From Wuchereria bancrofti (Eukaryota; Nematoda; Chromadorea; Rhabditida; Onchocercidae): DNA of 64,000 bases. Positions within the stretch are counted from its first letter, which is position 1. Every line of letters starts with the position of its first letter. Under the pieces are notes generated by a model that was given only the letters and a program-made list of their open reading frames with translations, ran no database searches and was not told the DNA's origin. The stretch spans positions 624,956 to 688,955 of the forward strand of contig SSBO01000001.1 in NCBI GenBank assembly GCA_005281725.1, read 5' to 3'. The position numbers and the translations under genes were made by a program. Shown piece by piece: positions 39,619 through 52,300 of the stretch.

Positions 39619-41546
39619 TTACAACGATTTATTTTGAACATCATTTTCTTTAGTGTGTTTAACTTTGTCATTGGATCCTTTCTTCTTACTTTCTATAGCA
39701 TCCAGCAGTAAACCAGAAAATACAACGACGGTAGCCAAAGACTGTCTCCCTGTTAGCGTATTACCAAACAAGATCACTGAACCGAGCATCGTGAATAATT
39801 TACGTGTTGTTGTCACAATTGAACAAGTGAGCGGGCCAAACTCTGCTACAGTTTTGAAAATGAAGAACTGAAAATGGTAAGAAATTATTCAAAGATTGAA
39901 AAAAATTGGTTTTCTAAACCAATTAAAATAAAGTTCCTAACTCTTGAAAATAAAATAAAAAGAAAAAAAACTACATTTAAATAAATAGTACCTGTCCTAG
40001 AGCACTTGCAACAGCAAGAGCAAATAATTCTATCACTATTTTCGGATAAGATTGCACAAATATCATGAAATCGAGAAATTCACCCGTTAGAAGCAGACCG
40101 ACTAGAAGATATAACGAAGAAAATAAGTTCATATTATACATCATATTGTGGGCATTTGCCTTATGCCGTTGACGAATTTTGTCCTGTATTGCGCCTGTGG
40201 TACCATCCATTGCCAACGATAGCAGCTATAAATTTAGCATTTAGTCTCTCTCATTAGATTTTAATAAAATACATATACTTTTAATAAACATTAGAAGAAA
40301 ACTGGAGTACATTGTGGTTCCAATCAAATGTCCAGCAGACGTTCCATGAACTTTTGTAACAAGTAAGCAGATATTTATAAATATTGAAATGAAAATCTTA
40401 CAAAGTATTAAAGAGTATTAAATCAATTTTCAATAACTAAATATAAACTATTTCCAAGATACAACATGTTAACTCCCTAGTGATTACAAGTATTACGATA
40501 AATTATTCGGCAAACTCGTTCATAAGTCAGAAAAGACCTATGATGTAACTTGGTTTTACAATGTATAAAAGTAACAATAACATACCAGTAACAGTTCACC
40601 AAAACCTAAACTGAAAGCAGATTTTCCATATGTTACATCCGTTTTTTCCCTGTACAGGAATAATACAACACCAAATACAATCATCAAAACACAGAAACAT
40701 TTCTTCAAATGGTATCGTTTATTAGCGAAGAGGAAACCGAAAACCATTATGGGTATTGGTTTACATGACTTACTCAAGACCTAAATCAGATTAAATTTAA
40801 GTGAAACAATATGCAAAACAAAACTGTAAAAAAATATGCTTACTTTTATTTAGAAATATCACAAACAGATCCATTCCCCACGATGACAATTCATCTAATT
40901 GGATATCCGGAAATTCATGAAGAGAAGCTTATGAATGTAAACAAATCTACATTATGATCAGAAAGAATTTTTTCATGTCAATAAATAAAAACAACAAAAC
41001 AAAAAGCATTGAAAAGATGTTAACCTGTGTTGGATATGGTATATACTGCAGTGCATGATTACTTGTAATCATTGCAAATAAGTAGCTAGTAGACATGATA
41101 GCATATGTGTGTGTCGGCACATTATCTTTCGTTTTATCTGTCAAAATATATGCAAATATTGTATTTACAACGCATTGTACAAATACCAGTGCTTGTGTGT
41201 ATGTGAAACGTTCCTTTCCATCAGAACCATATTTACCCTTTATTCTGAAATAGACAATATAATCATCATCTTTTTTTTTTTTTTAATTTCAAAGGATAAA
41301 TCCCACATCTTCAGCCGGTTGCTTTTGTGCTTCTGACAAAAACAAAAAAGAAAAAAAAAAAAGCAAAGCCAGAAAGCAAGAACCATACATTGATTCTTGA
41401 ATGATGCCAAACCAAAAATAACAAAGCAAAGTACCACCGGCACAAAATAATAGATTAGCTGCTTGTTTCCATAATGTTTCATTCACATAACCTTCATCTT
41501 TTAACTTCTTGCTATTATCAGTTTTTGTTTCATGCATTTCTTTCAT
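39619..41546 (-). CDS. hut-1: SLC35B1/HUT-1-type ER nucleotide(-sugar) transporter
   Basis: Polytopic ER membrane carrier of the SLC35B1 group, long annotated as UDP-galactose transporter-related and more recently linked to ER ATP/ADP exchange. The exons, 5' to 3', are 41546-41389, 41244-41025, 40780-40586, 40225-39992 and 39867-39619. They give 351 residues. Family signatures in order: [11 protein letters not shown] followed by [94 protein letters not shown] and [11 protein letters not shown]. About ten hydrophobic segments are visible. The Lys-rich tail ends QNKSL rather than with the dilysine-type end of human SLC35B1. ATG 41546 is the first ATG after an acceptor-like TTTTAG near 41603. 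PWP2 follows 434 bp downstream on the same strand. The family call is firm; substrate is not determined. Confidence 0.94.
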
Positions 41547-43254
41547 CGATTTGAAAATCAATTTATATATATTATATGTTGAGGTTTTGGAATATTAGTT
41601 CCCTAAAATATATGTGCTTGTTAGTTCCATACAACTTTGATGAAACTATCGCACGATAATCTCTTATAATTCAATCAGTTCAATTTATTTCAACAAAATT
41701 GAATAACAAAAATAATTTTCACTGACTAATCTTCTGCAATAAATTAAATAAGGAATCATCTATTAATATAATATTTAGATATTGCTTAAACATTTGCTAC
41801 AAAATTTATTCGTAAGGTTTCTTTCTGTTTTTCACCACAACGTTAATTAAATTTCCTTTACATGTAAACAAACTTCTTTTTAAAAAAAAATAGCTTATTG
41901 CAAGAGAAAACTAAAAATTCAAATGTGCATAAATTCAGAACTGAAAATAATAAAATAATTTAATGAGTTGAAACCATAAATGTAAAAAGAAGAGTTGTAG
42001 CTAAGACTACAAAGGAGAAAAAAGTAACTGGTAAAAGTCGACAGGATATGTAAATGTAAAAAAAAGTTGAAATAAAAATTAAATAAATAAAAATTTAAGT
42101 AAAATTAAATTATCGTTCCAAAATAATATAGAGTTAAAAATTGGTAAAGGCTTTTTCTTAAAAAGTTAAAAATTGATGAAAAAAAATACAATGAAAAATG
42201 TAAATTAAAAAAAAAGAAGAAAATTATTAAAGGTAGTGGAATGGTAAAAATCGACAAGGAACTGAAATTGTGAAAATCAACAAAAAAAAGTTGACAATGG
42301 TAAAAATCAACAGAATATATGAAAAAAAAAGTTGAAATAAGAATTAAATAAATACTTTGAACAAAATAAAATTATCGTTATAAAATTATATAGAGTTAAA
42401 CCAAAAAAAAATTCCTTAGTTTTTCATCTATTAAATCAAATTAAACAAGTAATATTACTATTAAATGTTTTATTAAATACTAGATATACTGTTAATTGTT
42501 CATTCATCCGTTTTGCTATGTCTTAAATTCAAATTACAATGATTTCTTCTCTTTTTTTTCAAATTACCTTTCTTACCTAATACTTATATCCTTAGTATTA
42601 ATGCAAAAAAAGAAGAATTGGCTACTTGCTCCCAAACCTTCGATGCAATCCTGGAAATAGGAAATCATTTTGAAACCAAAAGCGCTTATGCAGCTCAATA
42701 TCAATCGTTACAGGAACAATGGTTATTGATAATTGGGATTGGTTGTGGTGGTGCTTGTCAGTGTCTTTCTTCTCTCTTTCTTTTCCTTTCCTTTTTTTTT
42801 ACTTTATTTTGTTAAATTTCACTGAAAAGAGTAACATAACAGTTCAGTTGTTTATTACTTTGTATCTTCCATTTATTATTAGTTGTGTATTTTCATGTAT
42901 CATTTCTAGGTTATATTGTTATAGTATATTCAGAGAGCAGCAATAGAGTGTAAGTATTTTGAAGCTTTATTATTTTACGTGAGAACGTGTAAGTAGCACT
43001 TTCTCAATTTATTTGATTGTTGTTTCTGTACCTTTAACAAAAGAAATTATTGATAGACTTAATCATATTTTTTGTTGCTAGTTGCTTAGCAGAAACATAG
43101 GTTTGTGACTTGTAATGTATGATTTTAATGAGATAATGAAATTTTGTCTGCTGTTGATCATTTTAGTCTTTATTGTTTTCGAAAGTAAGCTTTCATTTAA
43201 ATCGTTATTCGATATATGTTTGTTTATCTTTTGTTTACGTATCTTTTTGTGCAG
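41547..43254. other. Head-to-head spacer with diverged internal repeats
   Basis: The 1.7 kb between the divergent transporter and RS-protein genes should hold both promoters. Within it, 42020-42145 and 42295-42400 are related copies: each runs from GGTAAAAATC/GTCGACAG through AAAAGTTGAAATAA and AAATAAA to ATTATCGTT and ATATAGAGTTAAA. Partial copies of GGTAAAAATC(A/G)ACA lie near 42240-42270. A possible coding exon is listed separately. Confidence 0.6.
42596..42741 (+). other. Possible upstream exon of the RS-protein gene
   Basis: A T-rich acceptor (CCTTAG at 42590-42595) precedes 48 open codons that include NHFETKSAYAAQYQSLQEQW. A donor ATTG|GTTGTG follows at 42742. The exon would end in phase 1, which is the phase needed to enter the acceptor at 43254 and continue GLTDNKYISKF..YSMDEIEK. 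It has no ATG of its own in frame, so a further 5' exon would be required and I cannot find one. Treat as a hypothesis. Confidence 0.3.
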
Positions 43255-43304
43255 GTCTTACTGATAACAAGTATATTTCGAAATTCATAACTCGCAACTA
43301 CTCG

Positions 43305-46300
43305 ATGGATGAAATTGAAAAAGCTGTGATGGAAGACAGTCGCCAGACACGAGGTGACGATAGCGATGAAGTGATATATCCAAACGAAAACGTTACGCAT
43401 CAGAATGAGAAAGACGGACTTCGGACCGAAGACGGATACGGCATCTGTGCAAGTGATCAGATTGCGCATGAAAAATTTGACTCCTCGGAGCACGCTGCAT
43501 TAGCAGCAAAAGATGGTGAAGAAGCAGTTGTAGACAAAACATGTTTGCAGTCTGGGATAAGTAAAAATGGAAATTTTGGTACTGAACATTTTGATGCTAC
43601 TAATCAAAGTGTTCAAGAAAATCAGTATAATGATGGAGGTAGTGCTGGAAGTGCTATCACTGAGTTGACAAAGCAAAGCCCGTCAGAAATGTCGGAAAAT
43701 AAGGTAACATCTTTGCTTAAATTTGTATCTGGCATACTGTATGTTATTAAGTTTTGCTTAAATCCGATTTCAAAATGCAAAGGTATTAAGAATAAGTTCC
43801 AGAAGTGTCTTTGTTTGTCATTTACTTTTTTTTCAAATCTAAAGCAGTCATTTTAGGTTGTCGAAACTACTCATGACAGTTCAGAGACAGTAGAAACTCG
43901 AAATATTTATAATGCTGGAAAGCCACATTCACAAGGTTTGTTTAGCTAAACTAACTTTAATTAGGTAAAACAGGACGAGCAAAATAATTAGAATAAACTC
44001 AAGTGTTTTGAATCTTAGATAGTCTCAGCTTATTTTTTCATCGACTTATTGTTCTTTGGCTAAATTTCAAAGTGGTGAGTGAACAATTCGAGTAATAGCG
44101 TAGTATTACCAAAATGATTGCTCTAACTAGATAATGAGTCCTGCTTCAAGTTCTGAACTAATTCTCTGGTAGATTACCGTCCAGTATATGTAAGGAGAAC
44201 AGATTTAAGATATCGTAATGAATTTTAAATGGTCTTTAGAAATAAATAAGTTCAACCTTGGCATTCAATTTCATGTGTCTAGAGAGTGAAGGAAGTGTTT
44301 TAAGATGGCGATTGTTTTATCTTTAATCATTTTACTTTCAGGTCCGAAACACTATATCCCTCCAGGTTGGATATATCACGGCGAAAGTGATGGATATCGA
44401 TATTATATAGGTTGTGCAGGAGAGGTAAATGTCACTATTTTTGACTAACATTTTAGTGCTTGTACTAATTTTATTTTTTTGATTCAATTGAATATCTCAA
44501 AATGGCTTGAACGAAAAATTAATTAAGTTGTTAGGAAACATGTACATTTTGATTAAACAGAGTAATCTTCATTAACATAATTTTGAAATGAAATTTTTAC
44601 ATTTTTGTTTTTAATAAGTAAGTAGCCATATTGATGATTAGTTATGGAAATACATTTATTTTGTTTGACTGGTTGCTTTTTTGCTCAGTTACATTTTCTG
44701 CTTGCTGTAGTGAGCGGTCGGTTGGCCATGCGTTTCTTTAGCTCTAGGGCATTCATACGACCAAATATCCATCGTCATGTTACATTTTCGGTTTGTTATT
44801 AATTTCTCATAAGTTTCCAATCTTATATATCATTGGAACTGTCATTTCAAAAATTTTAGCAATACTAGCTTGTTGAAATAATATTGTAAGCTGATGTTTC
44901 TTCCCGTCAAAGCTTTATGTAAGTTAGAAAAAGCGGAAGATTGGAAGACCTTCACCGAATCTTTCTGAACACCTTTTCATAATACGACTAATAATTTTAT
45001 ATTTTTATAAACATATTTCCGGAATTACTTACATGATCGTTCCAGAAGTAGATCAATTACATTAGAAATCTTAAGCAGTATCAGATAGTACTACGTGATG
45101 TTCAACTTAGTTTGCCTATCAAATGAACGGTTTAAACGGACTGTTTGTTTTATTGTTGTCTCTTTCAGAGCTCATATTCATTATGTGATTGCCCCATCAG
45201 CTGACTGGAAATTGTCTGATAGTTTTAAATTGTAATTTAAAACTCCTGCAGATGTCTTGAAATGTATGAAATATGTGTAAAAAGTGAAGCATTCCAGTAA
45301 CATTTTTGAAGGTAAAAGATTTTTTTAGATGTATTCGGTGGATAGAGATGGCTACTGGTACATGCAGGATGGCAGCGGCAATTTTATCCCATATAGTGGT
45401 TATCAATATAATCGCGGAACACATAGTTCTATATTTCCACGTGACAGTCAAGGACGGTTCATTTTACCAACAAATGCGCGTGGCGAAAAAGCTTTTCCAG
45501 TGGATACAAATAATATGCCAATTTTCCCATTCGACACAACAACTCATTTGCCTACTTTTCCTGTAGATGAAAATGGGCAACCTGTGTTTCCAACTGGTGC
45601 TCTCGGCAGACCCATTGTACCGATCGATACAAACGGTAGTTCATTTCCTTTAATAAATCTAAAAGCTGTTTCTTTCAAATTAGTATAGAAATCTTAATTC
45701 AAAATTATTTACGCTTTGTCAAGAAATTTTTTTCTCAACATTTCTCACCTAGCTGCAGAATTAGATGAACTGCAGCATGTTGCACTGTTTACAGTAATTC
45801 TTATTTTTCCAGCAATATTGTCACTGATTCTTTTTAATGTATATTTACAAATTATTTTTTTATTCCAACTGCATTTCTCTTTACATAAATTCAGTTGTGT
45901 TATGTTCTGTCTAGATAAGTATGAGTATAAGATCATCTGCGCTGTAAAATTAATGCATTCAAACTTCCGAAGATTGAATGATTCTTTGTCAGAAGCAGTA
46001 ATGATGATAAAGGGATAAGGAATGCAAAAGTTAAAATGTAGTATTTTAATCCATTTTTTTATACTATAAATTGATTAATATGTTGCAATTAACTGAAGCT
46101 GTGTTGTAATTAAAATTTTGTCCTTAATTTTAGTGTTATTTTTTGCAGGCTTGGCTATATTTCCTCGTGACGCAAATGGTCGATTCATATTTCCGTCTGG
46201 GCCGAATGGCAGGCCCACAGCACCTGTTAATATCTATGGTATTACTTAATATAAATTTCTTCTAAATCGTGAACAACAAACTGAATTGTATATCTCACTT

Positions 46301-49300
46301 CTGAAATAAATTGTTATATTAAAAGTAGTGGCGTTTTATCATTTCTAACTGATATAAAAAATTCATTGCAGGTGTTCCAGTAATGCCGTTGGATGAACAA
46401 GGAAAGCCAGTAGTACCGTACGATGCAAGCGGAACACCTCTCATTCACTTAGCTAGTGATGGTAGTTTTGTCATCCGTGTTTCTGTGCTTTTTATTATGA
46501 AAGATTTCAGCTTATGTTTAGCCTTTTCAGTCTACGGTTAGTTTGGGCAACCAAAAACAACAGTCAGAGGAATGCGGCCAGTGCTACTATAGCGGCGCTA
46601 TTGCATCACTACAGTCATGTTCTGTTCTTCCTTTACTATGATTTGTTTTTCGTTGTAAATTCTTTTCTATGAAAAATGGAACAGAAGGCACTGAAAGGAT
46701 TAGAAAAGTACTAGCGTAAATTGGCATTATTGGTATTTGGCTCGATTTGTAGGCATAAATCGATGTTTTCTGTGTGTGTGCTAGAACGTGGTATCGAGCA
46801 AATCAATGATGCGCCTCGAATGTTATTCGCCTGAGCCGAAACTCTCTGAGGCTGTACTGTATCAGTGCCTGAAAAAGGCGAAAAGTGGTAAAACGAAATT
46901 ACGACTTAATGGGTAGGCTTTTGTTATCCGTTATTTAGTTTTGCTACTCTTATATTTTACAGGTATGACTCCTCTCACTGAAGAAGAATATCAGTACTCT
47001 TTGCAGTGGAACGACTATTACAACCGTTACTACAAGAACACTGCAGAACAAGTTTGTTGCCTTTAATTTTTAAGTTGAATATAATATAAAAACAAGCTAG
47101 ATGTGCAGAATTGCTAAAAATTTGCAATGATTGGACCATTTTACAGAGCGTTTCCGTCTCTTTGTTGCTACCATTCGTTTTAATCTTTAAATCTAATTTC
47201 TGATGTAAATCTTTTTTCGTGTTATTGAAAGTATATTTTTGAATTTATACATAATTCAGAAAGTAAGCAGTTCAAGTCATTCTGAAGCGCAGCCGACTAC
47301 TACGAACGATACGTATGAACAGAAAGCGAAGAATATGAAACTGCTAAAAAAGGTGAGCAATTTCAATCAAAATCTCAATTTAAATCTTGAAGATATTAGT
47401 AGAAAAAATCTGACTTGATTTTCCGTTTCACTTCGTCATTATTTCTGATGGAATTTCAGGTTCGGCCTGAAGACATCGATTTGCCGCCGTGTGTTCCACC
47501 TCCACCATCAACACAGCCTCCACCACCAGTTTCAGATGGATCTGCTTTATCTGGTGATGTGGAGAAAAAAGCAACTCCCGACCCTGCTTTGAAGGCAAAA
47601 ACCAAAAAAATGATTGAAATGCAACTAAAATTCTCACGCAAAAAATTTCGTGATGCAGCACATTCCTCAGTTGCAGTATTGCCCTCTAATGAAACGATAA
47701 ATACATCCACTGAGCATGTAGTATTACCTCGACAGCCAAGTGATTCGCCGGAAAATATTGGCAAAATAGAATCACCAAAGGAACGGCCTCCTCCTCCTCC
47801 TCCGATGCATGCTCCAACACCAGACCCATCCATACCTGCAGAACCTGATAATACTGAAGTAATTGGATCATTTAATATGGCATTCATTAGTTCACCGAAA
47901 TCACTGGATTCACAGATTATGCAAAAACTGGGCAGAAATTTTAGCGATAATTCAGAAGTGAAGATGCAAAATGTTGTCCTGCAGCCAGAACCTGCTCCAG
48001 TTATTATGAATATACCAGAGAAAGAAGTCAAAACATTTGGTATTGTGGAGAACTTTGAAAATTCGAAATTGTTCCCAGATTTGTGTGGAAATTTAAAAAA
48101 TGAATATCAAGCGAATAGTGAAGCCTTCAGAAAAGTGATTATGACAAAACTAGATGAACGACTGTCTGGGTCGGGAAATGATGAATTCATTTCTGCAAAG
48201 CAGCCAGAGTTTATTTTGATAGACAGTCCGGTTAAGCTAAACGTTGTCTCGGAAAAGGAGCCTCAAGATAAAGAAGATATTGAGGAAAAAAAGGTTCCCT
48301 TATACTAATCCATATCATTTGAATTTGCTGTGGAAACGTAGGATTAGATTTCTTTTGAAATGAGTAATTTATAAAATATTTGATTGTTAGAATCGAATAA
48401 CGACTTTTCAAGATCAGTCCACTTATTTTACGGCAGTATTTCATCAGTATTTTCTTACTGTCCGTCTAAAGGGAATATCAATGAAACGAACTGAAATTAC
48501 ATATTTTAGGTGGCAACAAAAACAAGGCCATCTGTCGGCTATGAATCAAAAATCGAAAATCAAGTATTGCGAAAACGTGATGACAACGATGAATCTATTT
48601 CAACTTCACATGAAAAACGTTCTGAGAAGAAGATGCGTCATCGTGATGGGTCGAAAGGGAAAAGAAGACGAAGGTAGGTTTTAAATTTACAAATTATTGA
48701 CGTAGTTTCTGCGAAAGAATTGTTCTGTGAGACCATGTTTTGTGCGGAAGAAGAAATTATTGATTTTTACAACTGTGTCGTCTGTAAATACACTTCTTTG
48801 TAAATAAATTCTGGTAGATCGTATGGATTTTAATGGTAAGCAAATTTTAAGTGAAAGCAGAGATAGACGCTCACGAAGTCGATCATCATATCGTGATTCA
48901 CATCGTAGAAGTCGTTCCCGAGGGATAAAACACAAAAGCCGAACTCGAAGTCGTACACCACGTGATCATTACTATCGTAACAGATATCGGTCTAGAAGTC
49001 GAGATCGATTTCACAGACACGAAGGTTCTTACTATGATCGTCGTAGTTATCGACGTTATTGGACCCCTGAAGCTGAAGAAAGATATTCATATCGAAGACG
49101 ACATTCCTCCTCTAGAGGCAGATCTTCACGACATGAAAGGTCATCAACTGATTTTGCTGTTTTATACATTCTTATAAATTTTAAAACTTTTCTCTATCTC
49201 AGTGGCTGTATGTTCAAATTACTTTTGAAATTTTTAAAATATATTTTTACGAAACGTATCATTTGGTGTTAATACCAAATCCGATTTTTAAGGAAAAATT

Positions 49301-52300
49301 TTGCAGGTTGTTTCAGTTACTATATGCCATTGCTGTTAAGGAGCATTACCCTAGTGTAAATTATGGTTGTCCAAAATGTCTTCAGTTTTCTTTGAATTAT
49401 TTGTTGTAAATTAGAGTAATCTTTCTTCAGTTTTCAAAAAAGAAACAAAAAAAGGCATTGCAAATTTTGCAGGAGTACAAGCCGGGACATAACGCCAGCA
49501 GGTGACAAATCAAGCAGAAGCCGTAGTTATTACGAACGATCGAAAAGTCGAACTGAATCACCAATTGCTTCGCGGCACTCTTCCGCTGCACGTTCTGGTT
49601 CACAATGTAAGACTACGGATAGTCGTAATCGAAGCTCTAGTCGCCATAATTCTCCGGGTAATGTTTCATACTTTTAAATTCTCAAAATCAATAGATTTGA
49701 TAAACATAACGTTTCAGCGATTGTTTTTCTTAAAAAAATTTTATTTGTCATAAATTCGTAATCTCATAAATTTGTTCAGAATACGATGTTTCACAAATCG
49801 TAGAGCATAAATCCGGAAAATCGCCACGACAACTAGCTGAAGATCTGGAATCTATTGAGGATACAGTTGATGTGCACAAATCAGCTCATCACTCAGCAAG
49901 CCCCGGCAGTGAAAAGTATACTTTTTAAATTTATATTACTGAGTGTTGTGCAAATTTATGCGCCCAGATGACTTATTTGCATATAAGGTCAAATGACGAT
50001 TACAAAGCCTTTCAGGGGGAGATCTGATATGTGGAGAGATTAACGGACATATCCATGAATGATGAAGAGGCGAAGTCAGTGAAAAAGATAAAATCTAACT
50101 GCAAGAAGGGATATTCCCTTCTTGGTTTGAATTTTAGTAATTTATTTAGGAAAAAAGAAAATTTAGATTTGCTCTTAATAATATCGCGATTTCCAGGAGT
50201 TCGGTAAAAGAGCTCGAAGTTAAAGCTGAAAAATCAAAGAAGCACAAGAAAACCAAAGAAAAGCATAGAAAAAGAAGAAAGAGTCACCACAAGAAGTGAG
50301 TTACTAGTGATTTATCTCATCATATGAGTTTCTCACCAAAAAAAAAAGAAAAAATCTCATCAAATCTGTCACCAGCTTATTAAATTTTTCATGGTATTTA
50401 GACGGATCTTTGCATGTATTGCAGTTGTTATTTTTTAGGAGAGAGAAGAGAAAGTCAAGTCCGTTTATGGTTGAAAGTGAATTAGATGACAAATGGAAGA
50501 CGTCATCAGTTCTGTCGAAAGAAGCAGATTTGAATGTGTAAGTATCATATCACTTTCATATTAATTTTTGTTTCAACTTTACCCTTCTGTTTCCTAAATT
50601 CGCCATTGAGCTTATTACCGTGGCTAATATTTCCTTCATTTAGAATGCAGTTTGTTCGCTTATAAATCTTTATTTTTATTAATTGGTGACAGATTTATTC
50701 ATTTCAGGAATATATCTTTAAGTCAGTTTGCGGATGAAAGAGCAGAAGTATCTTCTAATACGAAAAAAGAGCTGAATGAATGTAAAAATGTAAGAATATT
50801 TAATTAGTTTTTTCTAACTACTGAAAATTTGAGGTTAAAAATGATAAGTGAATGCCTTTATTTGCTAAATTTTTGCAGGAGAAAGCAAAAAAGAAGAAGG
50901 AGAAAAAAAAGAAGAAAGAACATCACAATACTGGCACAGAAAGAAATGATGTCACGAAAAAGATCTCAAACGAGACACTGGAGGATGGTGAAATCATCAC
51001 GGGAAAAGATATATCACCAAGGTAATTTTTATTTCATAGACTTTCTCCTTTTTTATTTTTTCATTTTTGCGTTTTGATCATTCGTTATACTAATCAGATA
51101 AGTGTTGTTGTATGTTTTTGTTTATTCAACTTCTTATTATTGTTGGATTTCAGCAAATTCAATTACGTACAAATTTTTGCTGCTGAGAATTTAAAAATAT
51201 AATAGGAATAGAAGCTTTTTTTTCTCTTTGTTGACCCTTAACACATATTCTTTTAATCAGTTTTATATCTGAACTAATTTGATCAATTTTATTGACATTT
51301 CAGAACAAGAGAAAAGGTGGTTAATTATGCAACATCTGAATCAGAAGAGGAAAACAGTAATGCAGGAGAATGGAAAAAACCTGCTGAACAGCTAGCCGAA
51401 AGTTGTATTACAAAAGTAGGTTTTTTGAGAAGTTTTAATTGGCTAGATTTTTTTGCGGAAAATTTTAGTTTTTAATTGTTAGTTGGCGTTTCTTTTATGC
51501 ATTAACAATTAAGAATTCAGAGCTGATAAGTAGATCCAAGTTACTTAACTTTAGGACTTTCTGATTAGTGAAGGGAAGGAATAATAGTATGATGCAAAAG
51601 CAGCGTTCTTAATTTACATTGATTTAATTGGCTCTTTTATATCTTGGGCAAACCATATAGATTCAATTAAAAGAATTTTTGTTTTATTGTTTGCTTAGAT
51701 AGAAACTTCTTCATAGTTAACTTTTTTTGGAATAGCACAACAGTAAGAAATTGTAAAGCAATGTTTTTCTTAATTTTACTTTTTTTTGAATGAATATATT
51801 TTTCAGAGTGTTCCTCCTACAGTGAATTTCACAATGAACTCTAAAGCGACAGACAGTACTATCATACTTAGAGAGGATTTCAACAGTGCTGACGCTATTC
51901 GGTCATCAGTTTTGTCATTCGATTTTGTTGATGAGGTATGTTTACAATTGGTTTTCTGCAGTTTTATTTGTTCCCATCCAAACAAAAATAGTTCTTAGAA
52001 TAGAATGAATTTAAAAAAAATTATAACAAGAAAACTTGTTAGTATAAGCTGCATGTGAATTGTTTTAATTTTATCAATTATAATATATGTCAAGTCGAAA
52101 GTGACATAAAGTATTTTTTTTTTTTTTTGTATTCGATATTTATATAAAGTATTTTTGTATTCGATAACTTTGAGTTGTTACATTACAGATACTGAAGGTT
52201 CCTGCTGATAATACCAATATGTCTAAGTTGGAAATGAAAGCGAAACAAAATTATGAACCGATGAATCCTAAGAGAGAAACAAAAATTACAGTAGATCTCG

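Noticed and set aside
45716..46018. 100-residue + strand frame in intron 4 of the RS-protein gene
   Set aside because: Begins without a clear signal, rich in Leu/Phe/Ile from T-rich DNA, and exons 4 and 5 join perfectly in frame without it.
47456..48031. 191-residue frame on the - strand
   Set aside because: It lies opposite exon 9 of the RS-protein gene. Its Gly-rich runs are the complement of that exon's proline codons, and the + strand exon has matching splice sites and phase.
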